Origin: Bufo bufo
Taxonomy: Eukaryota > Chordata > Amphibia > Anura > Bufonidae
Length of the DNA stretch: 64,000 nt
Assembly: GCF_905171765.1 (NCBI RefSeq)
Contig: NC_053390.1
Location: forward strand, 304,304,622 to 304,368,621
Direction: 5' to 3'
This document shows positions 42,789 to 53,895 of this stretch, one piece after another (the first letter of the stretch is position 1; each line of letters opens with the position of its first letter). The translations under genes were made by a program, and so were the position numbers. The notes under the pieces are model-generated. The model saw only the letters and a list, made by a program, of their open reading frames with translations. It searched no databases and was not told the DNA's origin.

Positions 42789-44353
42789 CAGGGAGTGCAG
42801 AATTATTAGGCAAGTTGTATTTTTGAGGATTAATTTTATTATTGAACAACAACCATGTTCTCAATGAACCCAAAAAACTCATTAATATCAAAGCTGAATA
42901 TTTTTGGAAGTAGTAGTGTTTAGTTTGTTTTTAGTTTTAGCTATTTTAGGGGGATATCTGTGTATGCAGGTGACTATTACTGTGCATAATTATTAGGCAA
43001 CTTAACAAAAAACAAATATATACCCATTTCAATTATTTCTTTTTACCAGTGAAACCAATATAACATCTCAACATTCACAAATATACATTTCTGACATTCA
43101 AAAACAAAACAAAAACAAATCAGTGACCAATATAGCCACCTTTCTTTGCAAGGACACTCAAAAGCCTGCCATCCATGGATTCTGTCAGTGTTTTGATCTG
43201 TTCACCATCAACATTGTGTGCAGCAGCAACCACAGCCTCCCAGACACTGTTCAGAGAGGTGTACTGTTTTCCCTCCTTGTAAATCTCACATTTGATGATG
43301 GACCACAGGTTCTCAATGGGGTTCAGATCAGGTGAACAAGGAGGCCATGTCATTAGATTTTCTTCTTTTATACCCTTTCTTGCCAGCCACGCTGTGGAGT
43401 ACTTGGACGCGTGTGATGGAGCATTGTCCTGCATGAAAATCATGTTTTTCTTGAAGGATGCAGACTTCTTCCTGTACCACTGCTTGAAGAAGGTGTCTTC
43501 CAGAAACTGGCAGTAGGACTGGGAGTTGAGCTTGAGTCCATCCTCAACCCGAAAAGGCCCCACAAGCTCATCTTTGATGATACCAGCCCAAACCAGTACT
43601 CCACCTCCACCTTGCTGGCGTCTGAGTCGGACTGGAGCTCTCTGCCCTTTACCAATCCAGCCACGGGCCCATCCATCTGGCCCATCAAGACTCACTCTCA
43701 TTTCATCAGTCCCTAAAACCTTAGAAAAATCAGTCTTGAGACATTTCTTGGCCCAGTCTTGACGTTTCAGCTTGTGTGTCTTGTTCAGTGGTGGTCGTCT
43801 TTCAGCCTTTCTTACCTTGGCCATGTCTCTGAGTATTGCACACCTTGTGCTTTTGGGCACTCCAGTGATGTTGCAGCTCTGAAATATGGCCAAATTGGTG
43901 GCAAGTGGTTATTTTGCGCCTTGGTGGCTATTGACTTTTCTCAGTTCATGGGCAGTTATTTTGCGCCTTGGTTTTTCCACACGCTTCTTGTGACCCTGTT
44001 GACTATTTTGAATGAAACGCTTGATTGTTCGATGATCACGCTTCAGAAGCTTTGCAATTTTAAGAGTGCTGCATCCCTCTGCAAGATATCTCACTATTTT
44101 TGACTTTTCTGAGCCTGTCAAGTCCTTCTTTTGACCCATTTTGCCAAAGGAAAGTTGCCTAATAATTATGCACACCTAATATAGGGTGTTGATGTCATTA
44201 GACCACACCCCTTCTCATTACAGAGATGCACATCACCTAATATGCTTAATTGGTAGTAGGCTTTTGAGCCTATACAGCTTGGAGTAAGACAACATGCATA
44301 AAGAGGATGATGTGGTCAAAATACTCATTTGCCTAATAATTCTGCACGCAGTG
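42789..44353 (-). mobile_element. DD37E Tc1-like transposon, copy 1 (TRT-like)
   Basis: TA duplications at 42787-42788 and 44354-44355; the 5' LTR provides the empty site (GATATATAGGTATA). The ends read inward are CAGGGAGTGCAGAATTATTA and CACTGCGTGCAGAATTATTA. Length 1565 bp. A second copy at 63084 is about 99 percent identical over the shared 915 bp. Confidence 0.95.
43120..44175 (-). pseudogene. DD37E Tc1-like transposase, copy 1 (one stop)
   Basis: A 351-codon frame on the minus strand broken only by TAA at 43909-43911. N-part: MGQKKDLTGSEKSKIV with a helix-turn-helix (CSTLKIAKLLKRDHRTIKRF). Catalytic part: GTDEMRVSL, FMQDNAPSHAS and [11 protein letters not shown], with 37 residues between the second Asp and the Glu. 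DD37E spacing is described for the TRT (Traveler) group of vertebrate Tc1-like elements; assignment to TRT is inference. The downstream 257 codons are uninterrupted. A short duplicated stretch (TTATTTTGCGCCTTGG, at about 43911 and 43952) lies next to the stop. Confidence 0.92.
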
Positions 44354-46099
44354 TAGGTATATAATGCCCCCTGTATCATATTATGCCCCCTTATCATATC
44401 CCCATACGATATAAACCCCCCCCCCCTCCCTACATGGACACAGATGCATCAATGTAAATGTGCCATAAGCATTTACATTGATGTAATCTGGGTGAAGGCG
44501 CCAGGATGACCAGACAAGGTCCGGTCATTCTGGTGAACTCAAAAGGATTCAAATTCAATAGAATTTGAATCCTTTTGCTCTAATTATCTGCAGCCTTGCT
44601 GGAGATAATTAAACATAATAGAGAGAGAGGAGATACCTCCGCTCACTCTATTATGTGCATTCTGGCATCGCAATTACCATTGCGATGTCCGGAATGCTGA
44701 GAGCTACAGGCGGGAGATCAAAGGATCTCCCGCCTGTCAGCAAGTGCACGCGGCCCTGCGGCGCGCGTGCAGGGACGCGCGGGCAGGCGCGGTGACGTCA
44801 TCTCACCGCGCCGGCCCACGTGTCCTTCACTGTGGTGCGCGCTCGCGCGCCGCGGTGTGGGCGGTACGGCAGTGCGGGCGGCCGGACATATAAGTCCGGC
44901 AGGCCCCTGCACTAGTAGTTAGGATCGGGGCCCCCACTGGAGAACGCATCGGCGCTCAGGACATCGGGACCCCCACCTTATAGAGGAGCGCGTCTTGCGC
45001 TGAAGAGAGCCGGCCGCCCACTCTGAAGAAAGGAGACCCCCTGGACTAACGAGCACCCCTAGACGAACGAGCAACCCCTGGACAACGCGCATTATTCCTA
45101 AGTACCCCTCTGATACCCCCCTACTATATACCCCACTATATACCCCCCTACTATATACCCCACTATATACCACCCCACTATATACCCCCCTACTATATAC
45201 CCCACTACTATATACCCCCTTGCTCACTCACTATATACCCTCCTACTATCCCCTGGTAACCCTCACCCCCACTATCCCACCAACGCCTTAACCCTTGTAC
45301 CCCTGAGCACCCCTGATACCCTGTTCCCCCTCTGGTTAACCCCTGCCATACCCCTATGGAGCTGGTTAACCCCTGCCATACCCCTATTCCCCTGGTAACA
45401 CCCCTGTTACCCTGTTACCCCCTCTGGTTAACCCCTGCCATACCCCTATTCCCCTGGTTAACCCCTGGCCACCCTGAACCCTACTGATACCCCTGGTTCC
45501 CTGTGTGCCTGCTCTCCCCTGGTTAACCCTGTTATCACCCCCCATAGACCCCTGAACCCTGGTGGCCCTGCTGGTAAACCCTGATTAACCCCTGGTGGTT
45601 ACCCTGGTCCCCTACCCTGGTTCTGTAGAGCATGCTTCTGCTCTGCAAACAATCCTCTTTGGAGCATGCCTCTGCTCTGCAAACAATTAATTAACCCTTC
45701 GTCGTATCCCGTAGGGACAGTGAATAGTCAGGTGGGGTGGGTTCATATACTTGTATGTGTGAACTGTATAGTTAATTTGTGGGTGGAATATGGGAATGTG
45801 TAGGGTAGTTGAGTTATGTATATTTAGTGCTGTATTGTTAGTATTGCGTGCGTAGTGTATTGTTAGTAATAAATACTGTTACTTGTAACTATCTGTGTAA
45901 CGTGTAGTTATTGGCGATAGTTAGTTAGTAAGGCGCATGCAGTTAGAATAGCGACTAGTGTAAAGCATAGCGAAGGTATTGTTATTATATAAAGGCATAA
46001 ATGGGCGGAGTTATCACTAGATGGCTCCTCCCATTTATGCATATAAATTATTGATATTTGCATAAATATTAATGATTAATATTCCCCCTTTACATAGCC

Positions 46100-46368
46100 T
46101 TAATGTCAGGAGCCAGTATTTGTGCGACCGCCATCGCAATTTCCTTGCTGGGGAGCTCTAACTCCTGAAGCTGCAGCAGCTGCTGCGAGTGTGGAGGTGT
46201 TTCTCCCCCAGAATTATCTGCCTCGGATAGCAAGGGGGGCTGTGAGGAGGAGCGGGTATTTCTCCGCTTACCCTCCGCCATCTTGTCTAGTCGCGGCTGT
46301 GCTGGATGCCGCGGTGGTAGTGGAGAGTTCGTCTGCGGGGGGCCGGTACGGACTAAGTATTTGTCCAT
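46100..46368 (-). pseudogene. L1 ORF1 protein, N-terminal part
   Basis: Begins MDKYLVRTGPPQTNSPLP, a low-complexity N-terminus, and runs in frame to APDIKA at the LTR element target site. With one copy of TAGCC it joins TLESTIAG at 35525, which places the insertion in ORF1. Confidence 0.88.
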
Positions 46369-46495
46369 GTGTCTCCCGACTCACAATTGGAGACAACGAT
46401 CCGGCATCTGGTCCCGGTACACCCCCGATATGTGGCAGGGTATGCGGAGCTCTTCCACCTCGCGTCCTCACATGTGCGTGCCGGAACCGGAAGTC
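46369..46495 (-). promoter_or_regulatory. L1 5' UTR
   Basis: Short GC-rich leader between the L1 5' end, set by the target duplication at 46496, and the ORF1 start. Contains CGGAACCGGAAGTC, an ETS-like CCGGAAGT motif. Promoter role is inferred from position. Confidence 0.5.
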
Positions 46496-46680
46496 GAAAC
46501 TCACTTTTAAAGGCGGTGGGCTGCTGTGAAGCTCAAAGTTAAGGGGACAGGCTGCTGTAGACATCCCATCGTAAGGAGGAGTGGCACTGTGGGGGGGGCA
46601 GTATTAAGGAGTAAGGGGCAGTAGAGTTCACTGTTAAGGAGGTGGTGTGCTGTAGAGGTCACAGTTATGGGGGATACTGT
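46496..46680 (+). repeat. 30-bp minisatellite, right part
   Basis: GAAACTCAC duplication, then degenerate units (GGCGGTGGGCTGCTGTGAAG, TTAAGGGGACAGGCTGCTGT, GTAGAGGTCACAGTTATGGG) in the same orientation as 27080-27569. These belong to one array before the L1 insertion. Confidence 0.8.
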
Positions 46681-47275
46681 TGATATCTTTTAACGACACA
46701 CAGAAACATTAAATGAAATAGATTAAATATACCCGTGCGAAGCCGGGTCCTTCTGCTAGTAATATAGATAAAAGTAGAGCACTGCATTGAAGTAATCCGT
46801 GCATTGAGTACTGAGTACTTTTTTAATCAGCATGAATTTTACGCAGGGTTGCTAACTGAAATTTCTGGACAGTCTGTAAAAACAGGTGTCCGTGAAAATA
46901 AATAGATGAGTCCGTGATTTTTTTGAGGCTGGTGGCTCTTGACTAAATAATTTTGCTGGTAATTATCATCATTGTACAGCTCACAGAAAATGCTGGTAAT
47001 GAGCTCTTATCAGTATATTGAGCTATAGACATGTATTACTTATTACCCCTATAACCTTTATCATTTATTATTGATTTCCAGTTTGTCCATAAAAAATGTT
47101 GGCTGCCCATGATTTTTAGAGAAGTTGTAAAATTCTGGTTGATAACCCTGATTTTAGAAAATCAAGAAAATAATTATTTTTAGAAAGACAAGGGGGAGAT
47201 TTATCAAGACTGCTATTCCCATAAGCCAGACGTGATCCCCTGTGTGCCAAAGTGAGATGCACCCAATTCATAAAA
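46681..47275. other. No gene; short repeat tail at 46725-46760
   Basis: ATACCCGTGCGAAGCCGGGT at about 46728-46747 is an end-like palindromic motif. The rest is AT-rich with no ORF or terminal repeats seen. Confidence 0.4.
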
Positions 47276-47728
47276 GGAAGTGTCTCACAATGGTATTTAT
47301 GATATAGAGAATGTTAATACAAGCCACTTACTAATGTACTGTGATTGGCCATATTGTTTCCTTTGCTGGCTTCATTCATTTTTCCATCACATCATACACT
47401 GCTCGTTTCCATGGTTACGACCATCCTGAAATCCAGCAGTGGTGGCCGTGCTTGCACACTATATAAAAAAGTGCCAGCCTCTCTGGTGACCAGGACCGTT
47501 GGAGTGCACATAAGCAGGAATTCACAGGAGCTCCTGTCCCGGTCGCCTTGTATCTGCGCTGCAGCGGTGGCCATAACCCCTGGAAATCAGCAGTGTATAA
47601 TGTGATGGAAAAATGATTTAGCCCAGCAAAGGAAGCAATATGGATAATAACAATACATTAATAAGTGCCTTGTATTAACTTTCTCTACGTGATAAATGCC
47701 ATTTGCTGAAGTGAGACAACCCCTTTAA
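47276..47728. mobile_element. Foldback MITE (TTAA, AAAGGGGTTGTCTC end)
   Basis: The right end GAGACAACCCCTTTAA (47713-47728) mirrors a decayed left end at 47276. The arms are inverted over about 180 bp (TGTTAATACAAG, ATGTACTGTGATTGGCCATA, CATTTTTCCATCACATYATA). T2/Kolobok-like ends. The left TTAA is not preserved. Confidence 0.7.
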
Positions 47729-47969
47729 GAGACAGATGCCTCTTAAAGAATTAGGCACATCTCTGCCACTCCGTGCTCCCGAAACTCAAATCGACACCAG
47801 CTCTAACTTAATTCCAACGGGCTATGATAGGCATCACCCATCCTATAAATAGTTAATAAGTTGTTATTGCGGGATAACCTCTTTCCCCTATAACATTTTT
47901 TATAAATTGTAGCTAAGCGTCATTTTAAAGCTGAGAGTCTGAACTTTAAAATAACGCCAAAGCTATAGA
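47729..47969. other. No feature recognised
   Basis: Short spacer between the MITE and the LTR element. Confidence 0.5.
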
Positions 47970-49584
47970 TGTGGCAGGCGCAGCACTATGAAGTGCCTTT
48001 TGCGCTGAGGCATTAGAAGAATTTTGGTATCTCTGACTTTTTGTCTAACCAGACTGTATGTTACTCTGTAATTCCTCTAGTGCCGTTCTATGGAAACAGT
48101 AGGTTTAAAGAGCACAACAAATGCTTGAAATAACTTCTTTATTAACTTCCGCAGCAGATGGTCCATGTACATAACACGCGTTAAAAAGATATCACAAAAT
48201 GGCAGTATGATTAAGATGGTGGTTCAACTGTTCAATCTTGTCATTCAACATAAAATGGTCGATATATTTCTCTCTTGAGAATCTGTACTCTCACTAAGTT
48301 ATTTAAGCACTTTATGATCTCTCTGAAAGGTATATCTGAGGTCTAACTAATAGTTCTGCTTGCAGTATGCAGTTAGCAGTAACTATTTGCAGATTGGTTG
48401 AGTATGATCTGGTATGGTTATGTGCAATTTGGATTGCAATATGGAATCTGAATGCTTGGAATTTGTAGCTTGCAATTTGTATTTGCAATTGTATGGTTAA
48501 AATTGGTGGAGCTGTAAGTAAACACATATATATCTAGTTCAGTATACAGTTCTAAACACAATACTAACAATATGAACATTATATAACTGTTTTAAAGGGA
48601 TTCTGTCCCCAGGTTTCACCCCTGTCAGCTAAACATATGCTGATGTTCAGGGCCTCATACTGATTCCTAATGTGGGCTTCTAAATGTGATCTGTAGCCTT
48701 ATTTTGCTAAAAAACTGCTTTTACTAACCTGTCAGTCAAAGAAATAAGGTGCCCAAGGGGATGTGAAGTGATGCAAGGTGCCGGCCGCACCCGCCGCCGT
48801 TCGTGCCCAGCGCCGCCTTTTCAGACTTCTGCGCCGCCTCCTAATCCTCTGTGCCACCTCTCGCTCTCCCTCCCTCCCCCCTCCTGCTGTAAGATCTCGC
48901 GCGTGCGCACAGGGCTCTGAGAGGCTGGCGCCAGAGTGCAGGTCATACAGGGGGTTGAGCGAAGTTACACTTCGCTGTAAGAAGCCAAATGGAGAAGTCT
49001 GCACGGGCGCATCAGGCAGAGCCCTGTGCGCACGCGCGAGATCTTACAGCAGGAGGGGGGAGGGAGGGAGAGCGAGAGACGGCACAGAGGGTTAGGAGGC
49101 GGCGCAGAAGTCTGGAAAGGCGGCGCTGGGCACGAACGGTGGCGGGTGCGGCCGGCACCTTGCATCACTTCACATCCCCTTGGGCACCTTATTTCTTTGA
49201 CTGACAGGTTAGTAAAAGCTGTTTTTTAGCAAAATAAGGCTACAGATCACATTTATAAGCCCACATTAGGAATCGTGATGAGGCCCTGAACATCAGTATA
49301 TGTTTAGCTGACAGGGGTGAAACCTGGTGACAGAATCCCTTTAACTATCTATTTTGGCCTCTTGTTCCCATAAAACTCAACTCTCAGTGGAGTGAATGTC
49401 TCTTCAGCTCCTGTCTCTGGTGAATAATGATTCTAGCAGCAGGAGATGGGGGGATTCCCATACAGGCTGTGTGTGAGGCTGGCTGTGATTGGTGAAAACT
49501 CTTGCTGTGTGAGAAGCTAGCTGTGATTGGTCTAGACTAACTCTTGTGATTAACACTACTCTTTCTGTTGTTTCTGCTGTGTCA
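47970..49584 (-). repeat. LTR-a of an internally deleted LTR element (with MITE)
   Basis: Begins TGTGGCAGG and ends GTGTCA; the same sequence recurs at 51431-51610 plus 59341-59575. Gag lies between the two copies on the minus strand, so this is the 3' LTR. It contains a T2-type MITE (48592-49344); without it the LTR is about 870 bp. No target duplication around the whole element could be recognised. Confidence 0.8.
48592..49344. mobile_element. T2/Kolobok-type MITE, TTAA-flanked foldback
   Basis: Ends read TTAAAGGGATTCTGTCMCC from both sides. The arms are inverted for about 350 bp each around a loop near 48930-49010. LTR-b has the unoccupied site (CTGTTTAAACTACC at about 59358). The GC-rich centres of the arms are mirror copies, so the ORFs in them are duplicates of noise. 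Confidence 0.9.
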
Positions 49585-49933
49585 CTGTGTACATATGTAC
49601 AGGAGCCCACACTCCAAACCGGGCACCGTACAAACAACACATACAGGAAACCAGCTCACCAGTAACTGCCTGGACCCCCATGCAGCAAGATGCACGGTGG
49701 CCCGGGGCAGCGCAGCATACAGACTATTGGTTCACCACTCCGGGAAACCAGCCCCCTTCAGGAGGAAGACAACAAACAGGGGAAATGTCAAGAAATCATG
49801 CTGGAAGATATTACCAAACATACCAGACATGGAACACCAAGCTAGACATTACAACACACCAAATCATAACCCCACACCAAACATACAACACATGTAAGGG
49901 AGGGAAGACATCGCTGGAGACCTCGATGTCCCA
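49585..49933 (-). other. Internal 3' region of the deleted LTR element
   Basis: Between the gag remnant and LTR-a. No pol motif; two overlapping plus-strand frames have no recognisable domain. The pol region seems to be deleted. Confidence 0.5.
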
Positions 49934-50685
49934 CTAGGAGGCCCTCACTCTGGGCCTTTTCAGACTTTTCATCTGTTGGTGTTGTGCATCCTTTTCAGCT
50001 TCCCTTTCAGCCATCAGTTGGCGCTGTGCGTCGATGGCAGCTTCCATTTCAATTTGTGCTTTCTTGACAGCAAGTTGTTCAGCTAATTCCTTTCTTTTGG
50101 CTGAAGTATTTGAGGACTCTGATATATGGGTGGCCCTCATGCTAGTGAAGGAAGTCACACTTGAGATTGTGGTACCACCTAAGGACCTAACATAGCCTCT
50201 CATAAAAAGCTCATTCATTCTACGTCTTGCTTTAACTTCATCATAGTTTTCTGCAGATTATAGTTCTCTCATGAGCTTTACCAAACCTTTAGTGACTGCA
50301 GTACATGTGTCCATGTTCCTTACAATATCCTGGGAAGGTGTCGTAAATGACCGCAGGTTGACATATGCTGCCATAAGCTCTGATTCTGATTCTTATACTG
50401 TCTCTACCATATCACTCAAGTTCCCTTTTATACTTTCTTGCTTTAGCTTTTTTTTTTTTTCCTTTCAGTGCTGCTTCTTGCTCCAAATATTCCAGCATCT
50501 TTGGGGGTCAGTTTTCTGACATGTGATGAACGTCTTAGTTCATCTGCTTGGGCTATATTTGTTTGAGGCAAGACTAATGCTGCAAAAGAATCTTCTACCT
50601 CAGACAGGTTCCCTTGCTCTTCAACTTCTACTCTATCTATCTTTGTATCCTCTAACAGTGGCATGGCAATACTAGGTTCAGACAT
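49934..50685 (-). pseudogene. gag-like remnant with coiled coil (BEL/Pao-like?)
   Basis: From 50685 on the minus strand: MSEPSIAMPLLED, then RRSSHVRKLTPKDAG, an interrupted middle (with YVNLRSFTTPSQDIVRN-like and LVKLMREL-like pieces in shifting frames), then YDEVKARRRMNELFMRGYV and a coiled coil (KRKELAEQLAVKKAQIEME) to 49934. The arginine-rich RRSxxVRxLT motif followed by helical coils recalls gag N-termini of some vertebrate BEL/Pao elements; this is a weak family call. Stops and frameshifts are present. Confidence 0.6.
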
Positions 50686-50829
50686 TTTACTTTAAATGCA
50701 ATACTGACAATCAATATGAATATTTAGAGTCCTTTCACTTTAAATGCAATACTAATAAATGCAGAAATAAATGACTGCCACTTTAAATACTTTAGAGTCC
50801 GTGTATTACAACCGGTCCTTTGTTTTTAT

Positions 50830-51255
50830 TTAAAGTCTCTTATTTCTAAACACAAAAAATTTCTCTTTATGCCAAAGCCTATATGCAATGTAATAAAAGG
50901 AAAGCTTATTCTGAAGAGCAGGAACAAATGTCAATCTTAAAGGAGACGCGTCTTTTCTTGATATGATGCGATGCTTGCGCTGACTTGCGATGCTCTGTGA
51001 TGACTTGCGATGCTCTGTGCAGACTTGCGATGCTTTGTGCTGACTTGCGAAGTGCTGGCTTGGATACGCTGCTGCAGGCTTTGGGCCTAGTGGCAGGAAA
51101 CTAGCTGGCTGCAGTTCGTGGTCTCTCCGTGGATAGCGGTGCAGGCACTCTAGCTCTGGACTTTGTCCTCCCACCATGCGTCTATTTCTCTCTCTAGGGA
51201 TCGCAGGAGGGTTGGCGCTCTTTCTCTGACTATTTTGCCTTTGCCGTTCTGCCAC
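50830..51255 (-). other. Leader region with 24-bp tandem repeat
   Basis: A 141-codon frame is open here but is rich in His/Ser/Arg and crosses about four copies of GACTTGCGATGCTCTGTG (50955-51050), so it is probably noncoding leader between LTR-b and gag. Confidence 0.45.
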
Positions 51256-51430
51256 TTTAAGAGTCGGCTGCAGTTTGACTAATGCACACGTTCTATGGCC
51301 TTTACGGTAGCTCCGCTGAGATGTCTTTGCTTGCTCACTCAGGGAACAGTTGCTCCGCTGCTCTAATGTGCTCTTTACTGTGCAAGTTGAGGAGCGCTTT
51401 TACTTCGCCCTCTGAGGGCATTAGTTCCAC

Positions 51431-51610
51431 TGTGGCAGGCACAGCACTATGAAGTGCCTTTTCCGCTGTGGCATTAGAAGAATTTTGGTATCTCTGACTT
51501 TTAGTCTAACCAGACTGTCTAATACTCTGTAATTCCTCTAGCGTCGTTCTATGGAAACAGTAGGTTTAAGGAGTACACCAAATGCTTGAAATAACTTCTT
51601 TATTAACTTC
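51431..51610 (-). repeat. LTR-b, first part (5' LTR on the minus strand)
   Basis: TGTGGCAGGCACAGCACTAT to TTATTAACTTC matches LTR-a from 47970 to about 48150. The match then breaks; the middle of the LTR is missing here, and the remainder resumes at 59341. Confidence 0.8.
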
Positions 51611-53895
51611 AACTTTTCTTCATATAACACTGCCGCCTCCCAGGGGAGGGCTGGCAGCCTTAGTCCTGGGGGGCAAATCCAGTCAAGTGGCCCATTTTTA
51701 AAAGCCCCTCCTACATTTAATAGGCCACTCCCAACACACACTGTACAGCTGACATTTTATAGTGGAGGCCTGTCTACACATCATACGGAGAGGGGGGACC
51801 TGTCCTGGCTGCACTGCCTGCTTATACAACAAGCTACAGCCAGGAAGCTCCTCCGCTCTCCTCACTCCCCTGATCCTGCTCAAGGCCTGTGGTTCCCCCC
51901 ACCATCTGCCACCCGCCCGTCGCCTGCTACCCCCCTTGACCGTCCTCACCCAGCTCTAAATCCTCCTTCTGCAAATGGCAGGGGGAGGAGCCGGAGCATC
52001 TCCTCTCCTACATAGCGCCCCCTACCTCTTACATCCAGTGATGTCACCTTTGTTGTAGACGTTCTCTTTCCTCATCTTCTCCATTCAGACCAGACCGCCA
52101 TGATGATTCTTCTGCCATCTCCCGTCTCTGCAGAGATTGAGAAACAGACATTAGTTTCCTGCCACCCCCAATACTATACTGCAGAAACAGTACCCCTGGG
52201 AATACTACTACCACACAGATAGTGCCCCCTTAAACAATTATTGGCACACAGTGCTCTAAAAAATAACTGCGCCCAGACACTAATAGTATAAAGATAATGT
52301 CCCCCAAAAATAATAGTGCTAAGCTGATACTGTGCTAGGGTGCCCCCAAAGTAACAGTGCTCCCCAAAATCCCACCAATAGAAATATTTCTCTGCCAGAG
52401 CACACTTAGTAGTAATAATGCCCCTATAGTGCCCTAGTAATCATGTTCCTCATAGCCCCCCAGTAGTAGTAAAGCTCCCCATAATACCCCCTAGTAGTAC
52501 TAATTTTCCCTATAATATGACAGAACATGAAATACCCCCGCTTAGTGCCCGCAGTTGAGCTAATGTCCCCATAATGTATGCCAGTATAAAATACCCCTAT
52601 ATAGTGCCCCAGTAAATGCACTCATACTGCTCCTCCCCCCCTTCCCCATAGTGTCCCCCATAATATGCCAGTAAAAAAAATGCCCCTTAGTACCCCCAGC
52701 AGATGCCCCTATAGTGCTCCTCTCCCCCACAATGTGCCAGTAAAAAAATTCCCCTTCTTAGTGCCACCATATGCCCCAATAGTGCTCCACTCCCCCATAG
52801 TGCCCCCAAATAATGCCCCATAGTGCCGCTCTCCCCTATAGTGCCTGCCATAATGTGCCAGTAAAAAATGCCCCCTTAGTGCTACCAAATGCCATAGTGC
52901 CCCCCATAATGTTCCAATACAAAAGGCCCCTTTAGAGCCCCCACTTCCCCATAGTGCCCCCAAATAATGCCCCTATAGTAACACCAAATGCCCCATAGTG
53001 CTGCTCTCCCCTATAGTGCCCCCCAGAATGTGCCAATAATTAAAAAAAAGCCCCTTTAGAGCCCCCAGATACCCCCATAGTGCTCCTCTCCCCCATGGTG
53101 CCCCCCCATAATGTGCCAGCAAGAAATGCCCCCATAGTGCCAGCTCCTCCAATAGTGCCAGCTCCCCCCATAGTGCCAGCCCCCCCATAGTGCTAGCTCC
53201 CCCTATAGTGCCAGCTCCCCCCATAGTGTCAGCTCCTCCCCCATAGTGCCAGCCCCCCCATAGTGTCAGCCCCCCGCATAGTGCCAGCTCCCCCTATAGT
53301 GCCCCCCCCCATAGTGCTAGCTCCCCCAAAGTGCCAGATTCCCCCCCATAGTGCCAGATCCCCCCCCCATAGTGCCAGCCCCCCCCCCCATAGTGCAAGC
53401 CCCCCCATAGTGCCAGCTCCTCCCCCATAGTGTCAGCCCCCCCATAGTACCAGCTCCCCCTATAGTGCCAGCCCCCCATAGTGCCAGCTCCCCCATAGTT
53501 CCAGCCCCCCCCCCATAGTGCCAGCTCCCCCATAGTTCCAGCCCCCCCCATAGTGCTAGCTCCCCCAAAGTGCCAGATCCCCCCCCATAGTGCCAAATCC
53601 CCCTATAGTGCAAGCCCCCTCTATAGTGCCAGATCCCCCCCATAGTGCCAGCCCCCCCTTCCCCCGCCCCCCGCAAAGAAGAAAAAAAAAACAACACTAA
53701 TACTTACCTCCATCAGCAGCGATTGCAGGCCTCTTCTGGCCTGTGTCCCTGCTGTGTGCTGCCCGGCTCAGGCGTCGCAATGATAATGACGTCATCGCTC
53801 TGCCTGAGCCGGCCTCTGATAGGCTGCAGGCATTAGTGCCTGCGGCCTATCAGAAGAACAGGGGAGGGACACGCCTCTCCCTCCCCTGCCCCACA
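51611..53895. mobile_element. Non-autonomous repeat with CCCCATAGTGCC tandem arrays
   Basis: Begins GGGAGGGCTGGCAGCCTTAG near 51654. The middle (about 52180-53660) is built of short units around CCCCATAGTGCC(AGCTCC), first loose (with AATATGCCAGTAAAAAA spacers), then tight 17-19-bp repeats from 53130 to 53650. It ends in GC-rich sequence with an inverted pair (GGCTCAGGCGTCGCAATG / CTCTGCCTGAGCC). No coding potential; plus-strand C-rich bias makes the minus-strand Gly/Trp-rich ORFs artefacts. Confidence 0.7.

Larger units (their letters stand above)
35526..46094 (+). mobile_element. Long-LTR retroelement with gag-like region, no recognised pol
   Basis: The target duplication TAGCC occurs at 35521-35525 and 46095-46099. 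LTRs are 35526-37440 and 42505-46094 (the latter enlarged by a Tc1-like insertion and by an extra block of about 120 bp). Both begin TGTTGAGG and end in CA. The internal part (37441-42504) has a gag-like region with two CCHC knuckles, then frames I do not recognise, a tandem array and a solo LTR. A short purine run (CAGGGGGAT) precedes LTR 2. No RT, RNase H or integrase motif is visible, so it is either a gag-only non-autonomous element or a decayed member of an unfamiliar family. Confidence 0.9.
42505..46094 (+). repeat. 3' LTR of the long-LTR element (with insertions)
   Basis: Matches the 5' LTR closely. Differences: a DD37E transposon at 42789-44353, and a block at about 44706-44816 (with the hairpin GGCGGGAGATC...GATCTCCCGCC) that is absent from the 5' LTR. 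TATAA and the CTATATACC tandem are conserved. It ends TTTACA before TAGCC. Confidence 0.92.
27570..46495 (-). mobile_element. Full-length L1/Tx1-clade LINE with nested insertions
   Basis: The target duplication GAAACTCAC lies at 27561-27569 and 46496-46504. The 3' end on the minus strand is an A-rich tail (27571-27592). ORF1 begins at 46368 and ORF2 at 34196. Total span is 18.9 kb, of which about 2.4 kb is a palindromic DNA element (29295-31697) and about 10.6 kb an LTR element (35526-46094). Without them the LINE is about 6 kb, a complete length for the clade. ORF2 has two in-frame stops and one frameshift, so it is inactive. Confidence 0.93.

Noticed and set aside
46720..46760. Gene-like end ATACCCGTGCGAAGCCGGGT as tRNA or SINE head
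   Set aside because: No cloverleaf or A/B box could be formed; too short to assign.
48732..49229. ORFs of 90 and 105 codons in a GC-rich island
   Set aside because: They fall in the mirrored arms of a foldback MITE and repeat each other in inverse orientation.
53294..53697. Gly/Trp-rich minus-strand ORFs resembling a silk- or cell-wall-like protein
   Set aside because: Direct translation of the CCCCATAGTGCC array; the frame is open only because the repeat lacks stops.
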